The position numbers and the translations under genes are program-made. From positions 29,240,345 to 29,304,344 of the forward strand of contig JACBWW010000002.1 of NCBI GenBank assembly GCA_020086605.1: 64,000 bases of DNA. The letters run 5' to 3'. Within the stretch, counting starts at the first letter, position 1. Each line of letters begins with the position of its first letter. The notes under the pieces are model-generated. The model saw nothing but the letters and a program-made list of their open reading frames with translations. It ran no database searches and was not told the origin of the DNA. Origin of the DNA: Lanius collurio (lineage: Eukaryota > Chordata > Aves > Passeriformes > Laniidae). This document shows positions 11,941 through 26,229 of this stretch, in pieces.

Positions 11941-14900
11941 TCTGTTCAAGTTCTTTGTCATACGATTAAATCATTTTGCAACATGCCAAGTTTGTTTGTA
12001 GTTCCTAAACCCACAGTTCTTACATTGTGTAATGCTTTGATTGTTGCTAGATTCAGGCTAGGAAGATTAATTCTCGCTCCTCACCAGCAATACGTCTGTC
12101 ATCCTGTTTATATAGGGGATGTGACCTAGTGCCCCTCAAAACCCAGGCCTTCAATGTCACCTCCCTCAGCTAAACAGTAGTTAGTTCATCCTTGTGTTCT
12201 GTCACTGATGGGGCTAAAGGGATTGTCAGTAGGTTATGTGAACCTTGCTCTTCTTTGGCTCCTTTCCAAGGGTTCCTCAAATCTTCTGTTGTCTGTGCTT
12301 CTTCACATGATGCTAAATCAGGAATTTCCCCATTTATAGTCACCAGTGTGACTTGCTGAAAGAATGCACAATCCAGTACCTATTGTTCTGTTATCCCTGT
12401 TATTTTCTCCAGGGATATGACTTCCCACCCCATTTTCTTCGTGCCAATGTCCTCATCCATTTCGCAATTAGATTTCCTTCGTGAGTTCAAGAATCCTCTT
12501 CATTCTTTTCACAGTTACCATCAGCATGTCCCTGAACAAGTTCTTGGCTATTATGTTTTTATGTTTGAAATTCTTTCTTCTAACCAGACTCAGTTCATGT
12601 AACTTGTCCTAAGCATCCACATATGTCATGCAATCCACATGTAGCTGAGTTTGAATTTACTTTACACAAAAATAGCAAGTACAGTCAAATCATGATTACT
12701 TGCATGTAAGCAACCACTAAACTGGTCACTGATCAGTTTCTCTTCTCTGTCAATATCAGGTCATATGTGAAATGCAGAAAGGATGCAACTCTTTCTGAAT
12801 CCAGAGACAGTCACTTGTAGTTTTGAATGGCACATGGACAGTTAGGTTAGTACCCTATGTTATTCTGATTGAAGCACCCTGAAGCATTTACTAGGATTAT
12901 TGGTTAATGTTATGACAACCTCACATTTCCAAAGAAAGTTTAGGTAAGTTCATTTTTGGGTAAGCGGCTCCATTCGCCTTTAAGGAGATGTGATTTCCAG
13001 GCTGTAGTAGAGCCAGACTGTGCTGGAAGCAGTTCAGTCTGGTCAGGCTGGAGTGTTTGTTTAAAATCAGAGTTGTTTCCTGAAGCATTTGTTAAAAGCT
13101 GTATTGTCACACTCTTCACTGGACTTCTGCCTCTCCTGGGAGCTGTAATGTCCATACCCAGTTTGAGTTAATGGTGATCCCTCCTCTCTGCCCACCCAGC
13201 ACCAGACATGGGATCTTATCCATAGGGGAAGGGGGCAATACCTGCTAGATCCCTCTGATCTCAGCCAGTGAGGCTGGTTTCTTGTCTCTGGTCATTTTAT
13301 AATGCAGATTCAGTCATCCCCAGACTAATCAGGGGAAAATCCTTATCCTGAAACCCAGTCCATCCTTGGAGTAGGCCATTAGATGACTTGGGATGTCTGC
13401 TGCCTGTCTCCAGCAAAGAGTGGGATAGTTCAGAGCTTTCTTTGAGGTTTCAGCACAAGAGATCTTGTATTGGCCTTCTGTGGAGCAGCTTTGCTATCCA
13501 CAGTGGAATAACCAATAATGGTCATGGTGCCCACACATTGCATTTCTGCATCCTTTCCTTGCAGAATCTAATCCCTCTGTGTGACAGGAATATAGTGCAT
13601 CATGTTAAGAATGGGTCACAAGGACTGATGGGACAGCAGCTCAGCTCACATATTTAAATGACTGTGATCTGAAGGGCCTGTCCATATCACCTGAGAACAT
13701 CCTCCCTTGGGTAGTGGTAACAAGATCAGAGCAGGAGGGAATTTTCTCTGTTCCATTCTGGCTCTCCTGCTCAGAATGTAACATGACAGTAACACCTTCA
13801 TGTCAAAAAGTCCTTCCTGGAGATTTTCTTCCCCTGTCCTGCTGAATCAGTGGCATCTGAAGATGTGATATGAAGACTTGATTAAAAATTAAAAAAAAAA
13901 AAAAAAGAAGAAGACAGATTTGAAGATAAGTTTGTTTCAGCTGGGCATCTTCTGGTGATTCTGGAGGCTGTGTAAGACTGAGCTAACCTTAGCTGTGGAG
14001 TGAGACTATGGAAATGTTATTGCACTTCCAAGTTTGAATAGATCTTCTAGGTCCTTGTCTTCAAGCTGCAACATATGTATACAGTGACCCTAGGAGGACC
14101 TGGATCCTGGCTGTTGATAAATGGTATAATTTAATTTATTTTCTGCCAGTTGAAACATTGGCCAGGGAAACCTGCTGCACCAGTTTTGCCATTACAATTC
14201 TCCCATTCATTTTTGGCTTCCAGCCACACTATAAAGTCAATAGTAGTCAATGAAACAATAATGGGAGAGGAGGATCAGAATTAAAGACAGAGCCCATCTC
14301 TCACCAGTAGACATGTGACTCCAAGGCTAAGTGTTGTCTTATAATTATTATTAACAAAAGCAACCTGGGAAGGAAATGTGATCTTCCCTTTGTGGCAAGT
14401 GCATGGTCAAATCTTGAATATGGTTTCTGGGAAAAAGAAACAACCTTTTGCACAGTGGAGAAAGGCAAGGACTCTCTGCTGAACCTGTGGTTTTCATTTG
14501 TCTAGTTTCTGGATGACTGCATTACGTTATGGAAAGTTTTTTGTAGTTTCTAAGTCCTTTTGTGAAGATCAGAAATGTAAGCTGGATGAAGAAAAATAAA
14601 TCAAAGTTGTTGCCATTACCCCTTCCCCAACCTTACAGTTTGCTCCAGCTAGGATGTGATTTATGAGAAATTCCCTGGCTTTATTGTGGAAAGTATCAAA
14701 TGGAAGAGTATATCCATTTCATTCAGCATAGCTTAAGATGATATAGCTGGGAGTTGACTGAGTTGAAATCCCAGGGTATATACTGCCAGAACTCAAGTGG
14801 CCTAAAAATACACACAGTGATTTCCTGATGTCCTCCACACTCACCAGAACAGTGCTAATGTGCTGGTCATGGCGCAAAATGCTGCATACAGCAGACTGCT

Positions 14901-15114
14901 AGGAGAAAAAAAAAGACACATTAGGTTTTAACTTTTCAGTGTAAGGTCTGCTTCAAAGCAGTCTGACCACTCTGAGTGTTCTGTGCCAGGAGGGGTTTTG
15001 CCACAGTCCTTAGAAAACACCTCTTTCTCAGGTACCACTTCAACATTTGACCAGATGACTCATTACTGTACACTTCAGTGTCTGGGGTGAGGCCTTTTTT
15101 TTGCAAAGAATCCT
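11941..15114. other. Unassigned non-coding sequence
   Basis: The first 650 bases are pyrimidine-rich on the plus strand and could be the decayed 5' part of the old CR1, but no diagnostic block is seen. The remainder is unique sequence with no exon, RNA gene or known repeat. A 16-base A run lies at 13,891-13,906. Confidence 0.5.
13891..13906. repeat. Poly(A) run, 16 bases
   Basis: Sixteen consecutive A bases are followed by GAAGAAG. It could be a mononucleotide microsatellite or an old retroposon tail. The sequence to the left shows no recognisable processed gene or SINE, and no convincing target-site duplication flanks it. Confidence 0.9.
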
Positions 15115-15225
15115 TCCTTCTCTCATCAAAACTCTCCAGGGCAAGGATTAACTTTTGTTCTGCTGTGTTTGTACAGCACCACACACAATCTTGCATGGTC
15201 CCATATAGCTCAACCCTTCACAGTC
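15115..15225 (+). mobile_element. L2-like LINE 3' tail fragment
   Basis: The plus strand contains AACTCTCCAGGGCAAGGAT, then CTTTTGTTCTG, then TGTTTGTACAGCACCACACA. This order matches the 3' end of ancient L2-type elements in sauropsids (the GGGCAGGGACTGTCTTTT...TTTGTACAGCACCTAGCACA pattern). Only about 110 bases are recognisable. The body of the element to the left is unreadable. It sits inside a chance frame on each strand. The call rests on remembered consensus and needs an alignment. Confidence 0.55.
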
Positions 15226-15999
15226 CTCTGACGGGCTGCTGCTCCTGGTTACAGCTGACTGGGGAGCTTGAGTTTCCTTAGATGTTCCTGACAGAGCTGC
15301 TAACTTCTTACAGATCTGAGGTCAGATATGGATGCCCTAAAACAGACACCACTCTAAAACACTGCTTCATGCTGGGTAGCAGTCCTTGTCCCTAAGAGGT
15401 GTAAGTGTGTGTGACCATGTGGTTCTTTGGTGGGGCCTAAGTATTTTTTGGCAGCTGATGCCAGTACCCAGGAGGTTTAACCTGCCACTTTGCCCATGGA
15501 TGAGGAAGCCTTGATGGAGAGCTCATGGAGCATAACTCCTGTTTGCCACAAAGACGGCTTTTTGTACCATATGCTTCATGGGTTTCTTATAATACTCCAA
15601 AGCTTTCAGAAGCAAGACATTAAGTAGGAAAAAATGGGATCTAGGAGGACATTAACAATTCGTGAAGTGCCCTTTTTAAACAATGTTTTAGGTTACGCAC
15701 TTTGATGGGATGGTATCTACTGGGTATGCAAAAGCCTGTTTCAAAGATAGGTCTTCCTGAGAGAAACACAGAGTAATTGTGAAGGTTACCAGCACAAACA
15801 TGAGGAAATATATATAAAGTTGGGACTGCCGATGCTGTATGGGTAGGATAAAGACAGAAGATACCAGAAGAAGAGCTTGCCAGACTTTTGGTTACATGCT
15901 CAGTTTAGTGGAAATGAGAAGGAAAAGCCTTCTACTTCTCCTCTTAGCATGCTATCCTCATGGCCTATATTTGTCATCTAGGACTTGAAGAGCAGAGAA

Positions 16000-16160
16000 A
16001 AAATTTGCATTGCAGTAAAAATAAACTGGCTTTTTTGTTATTGACTATTTTTATCGAATGTTTAAAATGAAGCATTGCTATAAAATGAAAATCATACCCA
16101 TTCTTTTGCCAGTTTCAATACAGATAGAGATGGGCTGAACTATTTTTAACAAAAAATAAA
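16000..16160. promoter_or_regulatory. AT-rich cluster with octamer and MEF2-like words
   Basis: ATTTGCAT (16,003-16,010) is a perfect octamer (POU-factor) word. CTATTTTTAT (16,045-16,054) is a one-mismatch MEF2 word. CTATTTTTAA (16,140-16,149) fits the MEF2 consensus YTAWWWWTAR exactly. These short AT words are common by chance, so an enhancer role is inference only. Confidence 0.2.
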
Positions 16161-19100
16161 TACCCCTCTTTGAGGTCTTCCTCTGAATTTCATACCAGGA
16201 CCCTTTGTGTTCCCTAGTGTGAGCGTTTGATCCAAAAATACGCAAAGATCTGCCAAACCACTAACTACAACCAAGAAAAAACTGAGTAAAAATGGAGCCA
16301 AAAAAAAGTTGTGTGTGTGGCTTTCCTTGAGAGGTTAGATCACTTCTATGTTTTTGAAATATGTAAATATATAAGTGTATAAATCTATATTTATAAATTA
16401 CTTATTGCTGCTCATCAGGGGAAACTGTGCAGGCAAATAGAAAAATACAGGAAAGATCCTTAAAACAGGCACAGCAGAGAGATTAGAGATTGGAGAATGG
16501 GTCAGGGAAGTTAAACTCAGCAGCTCCATCTTCAAATGGAGAAAAATTATGGTTTTGTGATTCTTGGTGGAATTATCATGTAAAACCCCATGACACAATA
16601 TGCAAGCAAACCACAGATTTTGGAGAATTACTAAAAGGAGCTGACAGTTCTGATGCTGATATAAACTGCAAGACTTGAGATGGGAAGGACTGGTAAAGTA
16701 TGTTCTGGGAGGGGGTACAAAGCCTCTGACACCTAACCCAGCTGTTCTGAAACCAAAGGTCTTGACCCCAAGGTAGCTGGCAAGAGTGCACTCAGCTGGC
16801 AAAAATCCAACTGCAGAAGCAAGGCTTTTAAGCAGAAATGGGGCTGCAGGCTGGGAAAAGAGGCTGGCACCTAGGAATTGGGACTCCTAATGCTGTAAGT
16901 AGGAAGGTGTTGCTCAGCAGATCATTTTGTTCTGTCCCTAGCTGGAAAAATAGGAGGCTGATCAAGGAGTACCACATCTCTGAGGAATTATGACTGCTGT
17001 GTACCATCAGTACATTTAACAGCTGAGAGGGATCCCAAAAGAACAATCACACAACTTTCTTAGAGAGTAGGCTATGTGCAGAAGTGGGATGTTACCTTAA
17101 GTGATAGAAAAGCTTCCTTGTGAAAGATGTGGCCATGTGGATTAACACCACCTAAGCCCAGTATCCAGGACAAAATAAATATTAAAGTGCATACATGTCT
17201 TTTTTTGTGTGTGCATATATTTGACTTTTAATTACCTGGAATAAAATAAGTGAAGCTGGTATTTCTTCTTTGTGGTACACCAGAAGGTCCTGAAAGGAAC
17301 CAGAAGAGTTGACTGTCTTACAGAAAACATTTCCAGAGTATGACACTTTTCTTTCATTCTTTTACCTAAATGAGACTTTTTTTACTTACATGGAGTGGTT
17401 TGTGTTATATTTAGTCTCAATGACCCAAACACTGCTTTGTGTCACAATTTAGACCTGACAATCCAGGGATTATATCTTCCCAAACAGCGTTAATGGTGTC
17501 TTGTCCTCATTCAGCTGACAAAGAGCTAGAGGAAAGATCTTTCCCACAAAAGTAACACAAAGGATGCTTTACTACTTCTAGAGAGGAGAGCTTTTAAGCC
17601 AAAATTTCGTGATAGGTACGTAACTTGCATAGTCTTTCACTGGAATTGGGGGGCCTGTCTTCTGTTTGCATTTTAAAATGTGTCCTGACTCAAATATACT
17701 CAGCTAAAGCATTACACAGAGAAAAGAAAATCAAGACAGGGATGCAGGCTTATTTTCTGGTACAGTAGGAACGCCAGCTTTATCTGGATGAAACAAGCCA
17801 GAGATTAAATTTAGTTCCTCAAAAGGATGGTGAACATCAAACATTACTGCAAGGTTTGGATAAGCCTTGTTTGTTTGGATTCTTATCCATTCCACAAGCA
17901 AGAATAATTTTCTCTCCACAAATAGAAAAGTTTCCAAACCCAGTCCCTCTTTACCAAACAAAACTGTTAGACCTAGAGAGAGCAAACGTTCCCCAGCCTT
18001 TGTGTTTCCTCCACACAGCTTCCCTATCAGCCCCAAATCTGAGCTCTCCCAAGCTTCCTGTTTTCCACAGTTGCATTCTCACTTTCACGATATTTTCTGA
18101 AGCATACCCCACCACAACTGGTGTAGTTTCTACTTGGGAAAATTTTATTTTCCTATGGTGCTGCTGAATCCCCAGAAACTCTGCACAGACACCTGCACAA
18201 AGAACTCCTCTGAGAATTCTACCATGGTCAGTCAGTCCTATAAATACTTATTAAGGCCAGACACTCAGTCTTCAAGCCTAGAAATTGTTTGATATTCCAG
18301 GAGAATGATTTCAAATTGCTTCACACCTCCCCTGCCCAGTTGTAGGAAAAGATGTAGCACAGGGGGAAGTAAAAATTGTTCCTTGTCTGTTCCGTGCCCC
18401 TGCTTACAAAAAGCTTAATGCTGGAAGCAGATTTCACTATGTTGCTATTGTAGTGGGTGACATCTATTTTTACAAACACCTTAAAAAAACCCAAAAACCT
18501 TCAATAAAAAATGGCTTTTAATCTGAATGAAGAAATGTTTTCCGGAAATGTCTGCTTTGGTAAGAGATGTTAGGGGTTTCTTTTGCTTTTCAAATGCTGC
18601 CTTTTCAGAACAAGGGACCTGGTGGGACACTGGTGGGTGGCAGGAATGTGGATGCAGTGACAAACAGTGGGATTTGCCAGACACTGACACCATTGTCTAC
18701 GAATAGGTGCTTTATGATTGGGGCTTGGCTAGCAGGTGATGGCAGGAATGGTAGGTCCCTGGGGTTATTTTATCCGGGCCAGATTCTTCTGGCGTAGACA
18801 AATAGCCTGGTGGACAAACAACCTCTAAGCTGGTTCCCCAAACCCTGCACGGAAAATAAGATGCACTCTGGTGATAGCTCCTCCTGATCCAACCTCCTGT
18901 CAGTGGATGATGGTCACCTGAGAGAGCTCCTGGAAAAACCTAGGATAGTGAAGGACATGAGAGTGCTACCAGATAAATCCCAGTCAGTGGGGATGTGGGG
19001 TGCTCCTGGATAAGACCTGCTCAAAGGAAATGACTCCAGGTTGAGGTTTCCACCTCCGGCTGCTGAGGCTGCTGTGTCTGGGCTGAGGTGTTTGCCTCTC

Positions 19101-20939
19101 TCTCCTCTCCCCAGTCCCTGCTCTCCTGTCTGGCTCATCCTCCCTTTGTTTACTCACCTGTGAGATATATTGTCTCAAGGCCAGACTGCTTGCTTCCCAG
19201 AGCAGGCAGCCCGGGAAGCACAGCTGCCTGGGTTATGTGGTAGTACAGTTATGTGCCAATCCTTTTTAGGGTAGATGCACATGAATGCAGGGCTTGTAAT
19301 AAAAAGCGAACAACAAAACACAGGGGTGAGCAAAGACATGACAGGCAGTGCCCTGGTGAAGAGCAAGGACCTGGAGGCAAAGAGCCCTGGGGAGAAATAA
19401 CAGGCAGCCCTTTCCCCTTATCCTCTCCACTCTGCCACCCTACTCCAGCCCACCACTACCCCCACCTCGCCCTTTGGTTAGGCTGCTAGAGCAGGAGCAC
19501 AAGGAGGTGAAGGAAAAGTGGCGCCTTACCACCTGAGAAGACCGCAAGTGTTCAGCCAGGAAGGATGCAGAGAGGATTTCTGCTCTCCCTCCTGCTTCCA
19601 CCCTACCTCCTGACCCTCCCAGCCACTGAGAGGTTGACTGAGTCCTGCCTGGAGGTCTCATTTCTGGTGCATGTTTCACTTCTGGTTCAGTTCAAATAGT
19701 GCAGACATGATGCTCATCTGCCCTTCTGCTTCCTTATGTCCCCAGGGGAGTAACTGAATGGGCTCTTTGGTCATCCATACTGCAGTTAGGTGAGTGCAGG
19801 TCTGTTGGGGGTGGGCACATGCGCAGTTAAGTACAGAGAAATCAATGACCTTCATTCTGGCTGAAAGAGGGAGAGTGCAGTGAGGTCCTGAGAGCCAGGG
19901 ATGGAGATAATAATGGGTCATTTAGGGCACAAGTAGAGCTTTCAGACATCATCTCTGAGTTTTTATGCATTGGGTTCACACAGTTTGGCCCATCGCTGGA
20001 GTGAGGGCTATCCAGAGTCAGCTTGTGCCCTCTGCCACAGCTGATGTCTCCTCTGGTGAATGTTGTGTGGAAAGGTCCTCTCACATAGGTGACTGTTTCA
20101 GAGAGAGTCTGTGGAGAACAGACAATGACATTGTTCTACCTTGGCCCGCCAGGGAGCCGCTCTGCTGCACAGGTACTGTATATAACATACGGGATGTTAA
20201 TTCCATTTTCATGTACATTTTGGAGGAGCTGAATGTGGCCTTTGTCTAATGCTTTGGCTTACAAGGGCTTTTTCATAAGAAATTCTATTTAAATGAAATA
20301 GAAAACTTTCTGATAGTTACCAAACACCAGGAGACAATGGCAGGCAATATCTGTTCAACATCATCAGCCATTCATTTATCCTAGGAAGGAATTTCTTGGT
20401 GATAATCCTGAGTGAAGGCTTGCTTGTTTGCATGACTGGATGAGATCCAGCATTGATAGCACCTTGCTGAACCCTTTGGAGTGTCAAGCTGAAATTACAG
20501 GAGAGACATAATAAAGCTTGTGAAGCACTAACAAAAAAACCCATTCTCAGCTGCACCATGAGCATCTTTCCATCTTGGCATATGAGGGTATAAAGAACAA
20601 GAACAGATGGGCTAAACACAGACATTACTCCAGCAAGAGGTACTGCAAAGACCAAAACACGTAAATTTAGAAAGGATGAACAGGAACATGTCAGAGGGAT
20701 AATGGGAAGCAATGAGCTGGTGCAAAGTGTTTGTGGTAAGGGTGGGTTGCAGGAGGGGAGCACCACAGCAAATCAGGAACCTGAGTGCCCACCTAGTGCT
20801 GCTGGGCCCTGCAGCTTGGGCTCACCTGCTCGGTACAGGTATGTGCATCACCTCCCCTTAAATACACCTTACAGTCTTCCCAGGCACTGTGCCTCACACC
20901 TTTAGCACTAGAAAGCAATCCCCAGTCCCTAACTTGGCT

Positions 20940-21060
20940 CTTCCTTCCTCTGCTTAAGATCCTTAATTATTATACCGCCCCTGGAGATGTGATAATTAGC
21001 TCATTAGGGGATACTTTTGCCTGCCTAGAAAGCAACAGTTGCAGCCATCATCAGGAGAGA
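20940..21060. promoter_or_regulatory. Candidate conserved enhancer core with homeodomain words
   Basis: TAATTA occurs at 20,964-20,969 and again at 20,993-20,998, with CATTAG at 21,002-21,007. All lie within 45 bases, and a CAACAGTTGCAG E-box-rich segment follows near 21,033-21,044. This density of homeodomain core sites in otherwise repeat-free sequence resembles vertebrate conserved non-coding elements. Conservation cannot be tested here. Confidence 0.25.
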
Positions 21061-24000
21061 GGAGAGTGTCTGCATGCAGCCATCTCAGTGCCAGATGGTG
21101 TCCAGGTTTCAGGTGAAATTCTGCCTAAAAGAATTGACTGAGAAAGGAAGGCTTTTTTTCTTAATGATGTTGGATGTGTTCCAGGACCTTGCAGAGAAAA
21201 CTCGAGTTAGATCCCAAAGGAATTAATGCATCAGTTAGCTCCAACTAAAGCTTCTAGAGGACTGATAAGAAGGCATAGTAAATATTTTACCAGGGGCTAG
21301 GCTGAAATATCTGAACCACTCTGGGGCAAATTAGTGGCTGAGCTTCTTTCAAGAGCACCTAGGAGAGCACAGCTCCCAAGAGGACACACAACCTCATTTA
21401 ACCCCGAGGAGGTGTCAGTGCTTCTGTGGCAAGTTTCCATCCTGCCTCGGGCAAGCAGCTGGGCACGGTCCAAGACTGCTTGTGCTTTCCTCCACCAGTA
21501 CCACAATGAATAGCATTCCCCTCTCCCACACTCGCCCGGGGTTCCAGAAGAGCTCACATTCTCCGTTTGCATTTCAGGTGATTTCAAAAATGCGAGCACT
21601 TTGTCACCTCTGTCTCTACTGTGAGGAGCCAGTTGTGGAACCAGGGGGCTGACGATGTGAAAATGGCTTTACCTGCTGCTTTCAAGCAACAGTTCAGGTG
21701 CAGTGCAGGAGATGAACTGTGGGAACTAGATGAGTGCATCATGCATAAAGGCCATGGGGTCAACAGGCAACTAATGAACACCAGAACTATTATTTGTCTA
21801 AGTGATTGCAACAGGGTGGGTTCCAAATAAGCCAGTCTTCACTAGAGGAAGCTGGACCTTGTTGGTCTGCCAGAATGCCTCCAAATGAGGCAGCAAACTG
21901 GTAGCGAAACTGATTCAGATGATTTACTAAGGGATTGTCAAACATTACTGGCAAAAAGCTGGCAGAGAAAAAAAAGTGCGAAGGAGTTAGGCAAATGAAT
22001 ACTCTTAGGTTAGTCCTGGGGCTATGGGCATGCCTATGAGGTGTTTTGCAGCCAGATACTGATACACTGTCTGAACTCTGAACTGATCAGACACCACAGG
22101 ATAACACTGACCCTAAAGTAACCCAAGCTTGGGTTTTTCAAGGTGATAACTCCTTTAATGCAGCTTCCATTCAACTCTGCACACAGAGAGATCTTGAGCA
22201 TGCTTGCTTAGTGCCTGGGCAGAGTACAAAGTCGTGGATCGATGTAGCTGAGAGAGAAGCTTAATTAATAGATGCAGGCAAGGTCCTAGAAGGCTTTATC
22301 CCAAACCAGAACACAAGGAAAAGGGCATACTCAAAAAATGTGAAAACCAAAAAAATATATAATGTAGAGAAGAGGAACACTAGTATCCAGTTATTTGCAG
22401 CAGTGAGTCCCAGATGTCACCCCTTGCTTAGCAGGCTGAATTTCTCATGTCAGGGGAATTAATGTAAATGGTTGAATCAAAAAAAGTAGGAAAGCTGCTG
22501 AAAGCTTCACAGAAATTTGCTGCAGTGCCTGAGACTGCCTTCATTAGAGGTGAAAAGGCAGATACCTCACTGCTCCCTACAGTCAAGGTTTCTGGATTGT
22601 CTTATGGGGCAGGAAGGACACCAGTACCTGTGGGACTTGGTAACATTTGAAGAAATATGGTGTTAAATATGGTGTACTGCTCTTTCCACTCAGTTTGTGT
22701 CCTGGCAGGATGGGGCTCCCCACCTTGCTGGACCCTGGTAGGTTTGGTGATGCAAACTCTACTGCTGGTTCTGCCTGGCATGGATGCTGGCAGACAGGCT
22801 TCAGGGCAAGCAGCCACCTGGATGGACTCCCTCTGGGCTGGCTTGCGAAAGGCAGAGCCTGGGGCCACCATCAGGGTAGGCAAGAGGCAAAAAGAGCCAC
22901 TGCTAACATTCTACCTGTCTTTGGGCTTAAATTTAACTCTTGGGTCAACCAGAGCTGCCAGCATGGCACCTTCTGCCAGCATAAAATGGCCTTTAAAGTG
23001 GGAAGGGAAATGAGCATGTAACACAAACAAACAAAAATTGGTTGACCAAGAATTCAGGGAGGGCAGTATAACTGCACACAAAACTGAGTTTTGCCTCAAC
23101 CACCAATTTACCTTGTCTTGAGGGCACTGGAATATGTTAGGAGGCATCCAGAGGCCACAGACGTCTGCTGCTCACAGCCAGGGCCCGGCAAGCGGCGCCA
23201 GCACTTGCTCGTCCTTGAGCCCTGCCCAGCCAGCAGAGGTGGTGCCCTTCAGCTCTGCATCCCAGGCCTGAATGTGGCCCCGGCAGCCCCTGGGCTGACC
23301 TTCCCCACTCCTTGCTGAACACCTCGTAGGTGTTCCCGGTGAAGGGTCCTGGGACTCCCAGAGGAAATCCCACTGAAGCTCTGGAAGGTGCGAGGAATTG
23401 GGAATGTACATCCAGCAAGAAGCAGCGGCCACTGAGCATGGCACTTGCAAAGCACAGCAGGAGAGCTGGAGAAGAGTAATATATTTCACTCCCTCACCTG
23501 GAGGGGATGTTTTATGGTGGCTATACTGCAGGCTAAGCAGTCATGAGACCATAATGCTCTCTTTTTGCAGGGGCAAGTCCCAGACAGAGGACTAGGGCAG
23601 CTCTGCCACTCTTAGCTGTCTGAAGCATGTTTCTTTCTTTAACGATGTTAAATACAGATGCATTTAGAGGGCAGAGTTACAGAACTGAGCTTCAGCTTTT
23701 GGTTGAGAGGTTTCTGATATTGTTTTGGGGTTTTTTTTAATTTCCTTTTTTTTTACTCAATTGCATCATTTTCCCTCACGCTGTCCTCCACTTGAGCTGC
23801 CCCGAGGTGCAGACTGACCTGTGTGAAGCTCGTTGGGCTATGCTGCACATCCAGCTTCATGCAGCATTGCTAAACAAAAGAGGGGGCCCAAGGGAGCCAT
23901 GAACCCCGTGGTGGGGCAGGTGGCATTCTCCAAACTCAGCTTCTTCAGAAAGCTCAGTGCCCATGATGTCCCCTCCTCTGCCTACAGGAACATCTCTGAG

Positions 24001-26229
24001 GTGCTAGGAGCTAATTTTAAGTGCTTTGTTGGTGGTTGTCAAGCTGACTGCAAAGAAGGACTCGGAGGTCTTCAGTGAATTTGTCAGAGACCTGGCACTT
24101 TCAACCCTTTTTCCAACTCGTTCAGGCTGGAGCCTCTTAAAGACACAGCTGTGCCCAAAACCAGTGAGGAAATGTTGCTAAGCCTGCATGGCCAAATCAG
24201 GGAAGCTACAGGTCATTGCAGCCCCCAGCTACAGATGGTTAGCTTTTTAACCCAAGCTATCTTATCTTATGCTTTAGACTTCGCAGAGGCTGGGTTCAAC
24301 TCCTGGCGCCTCAGCCAGGAAGCTGGCTGCCTTGGATGCTCTCCAATGCTTATTTACAACATACATATGCAGTGTGGCCATTGATTTATACTCCAGGCAG
24401 CCTCCACCCCAAAGAGGCAGATTTAGAAGCAGTGTCTCTTCAAAGCTAGAACGAGCTCCACTTTACTTTACCCTCAGCTAAGCCTCATCCTATCTGGATG
24501 CTCAAACACAGGTAGTGGTGTTGGAATTTTTGGCGAAGCCCCACAGCAGGATTAAGCACCCAAGTAGGAGCAGAAATTTTCAGTCTCTTACATCAGTGTC
24601 TTGGTTCTCCACAAACACTCAGGCTCTCCAGGCTTCTTAAGGGAATCTAACAGTGCTCCTGGACAGATTTAGGTTCCTAACTTTAGACCCCTCCCCTTTG
24701 AAAAAGTTGGCCTTTATGTTCTGGGCCCAAAGTATTTCTGCACAGTGACAACACTGTCATCCCTTCTATTCTGGCACCCTACCACCTATTCAAACACATC
24801 AGCCATACTAAAACAACCAGATCAAATAAGTTGTCTTTTCTTCCTCCTTTTTCCATGCCCTACATGTGAATACTTTCTGTCCTGAATCACTTGGTCTCCT
24901 CTTGAAATGAGGCTCACACACCTGAAAGGAAAAATGTCCTGTTTATTTCATGAAGGGGGAAGATGGTGCCGAGGCTGGGCAAGTTTTAGCTAGCTGATCT
25001 CTGCCCCACAGCTGCCACTGAGTATCCCACTCCACTGAGCTCTTCTCCCAGCACCCCCAGCCTTATGGCTCCCCTCCACCGGCCAAAGCCTGGCTAGAGG
25101 CAGCCTCACACCTGCTTTTCTTCAGCAGATCTCCCTTTTCTCGGGCACATGAATCATTCTGTGACATTTTCAAGGATCTGCCTGGCGCTCAGGATCAAAG
25201 TCTCAGCACCTTCCTTGCGTGTGAACTTGTGCCAGCATTTTCATAAAAAAAATAATTGTGTGCCTTATTCAACAAACCTGGCTAATGGCAGGTTCTGAGA
25301 AGCACCTAAGTACCTGGTAGTGGAGATGTAATAAAACCTGCTATACTTAGGGCCTTGCAGGCAGTTCCAATTTTAAAAATCTATTTTTGTACCTTTAGAA
25401 CCGTCCTTTTTTAAAACTGTTCTTAACAAAGAGCCTCAGCCTTTGAGCTATGTATTTTTCTTACATTAAAAAAGCCTATATATTGTTTTGCACATTTTGA
25501 GCTGAGCATTTGGAAAAAAAAACCAAACAGGTTTGCTGATGGGAGAGCTATTTTTCATGTTTGTGCAAATAATGAATGATGTGGTTGATAAAAATGAAAG
25601 TCCACACAGGATGCAAAATTTCCCTTTCCAAAAGACAGTTCTAAGCATGTTTTCTGAGGTGTTTTTGGGAGGAGGCTGTAGGGCTTGTGGTCTTACTCAC
25701 AGACAGAAAGGGTTCTCTAAGGCAAGAAAAACTCTCAGGAGAATCACTGAAGACATCCTACGCCTTGTCTGGCTCCACGCTCACTTCAAGGCAATGCAAG
25801 AGACAATCACCAGTGGGGAACCATTTCCTCCTCACTTGATCATTTGGGAGTGTGACCTATGAAAGGCTAGAAAGAAAGAAAAACACCTACTGGCTTCAGT
25901 AGGAGAATGGGTACAGAATGTTTGCAGCATTTTAGCTGCCTTCTAAATAAAAAGGATAGAGGAATTTCACTATGGCTTTTTTTTCCCCTTTCTTTTCAAC
26001 CTAACAAGCGAAACTGGAAAATATAAAGTCAAAGACCAGCTCTGCACTGAGAGTCACTGAGCCAATTCTGCAACGAGAGTGCAATTCAGGCATAAACGTC
26101 AAATGTAAATTTATATTTCTTTTAAATTGGTCACGTCCTCTCCTACTACGTTATAATTTAGTGGGAAGGATGCTGTATTTGGGATGGACATGAAAGAGCA
26201 AGAAGTGCAGCCTGATGCACAGGCTAGGA

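Larger units (their letters stand above)
15226..26229. other. Unique non-coding sequence, no gene recognised
   Basis: About 11 kb with no repeat family or exon that I can support. Open frames up to 149 codons (20,317-20,766, minus) show no domain. AT-rich pockets with homeodomain- or MEF2-like words (16,000-16,160 and 20,940-21,060) are listed as possible regulatory sites. Sequence near 25,200-25,660 is AT-rich and looks low in repeats, but no specific element can be named. Confidence 0.5.

Noticed and set aside
20317..20766. 149-codon minus-strand frame with hydrophobic stretches
   Set aside because: No motif or family similarity is visible. The hydrophobic residues come from pyrimidine-rich codons.
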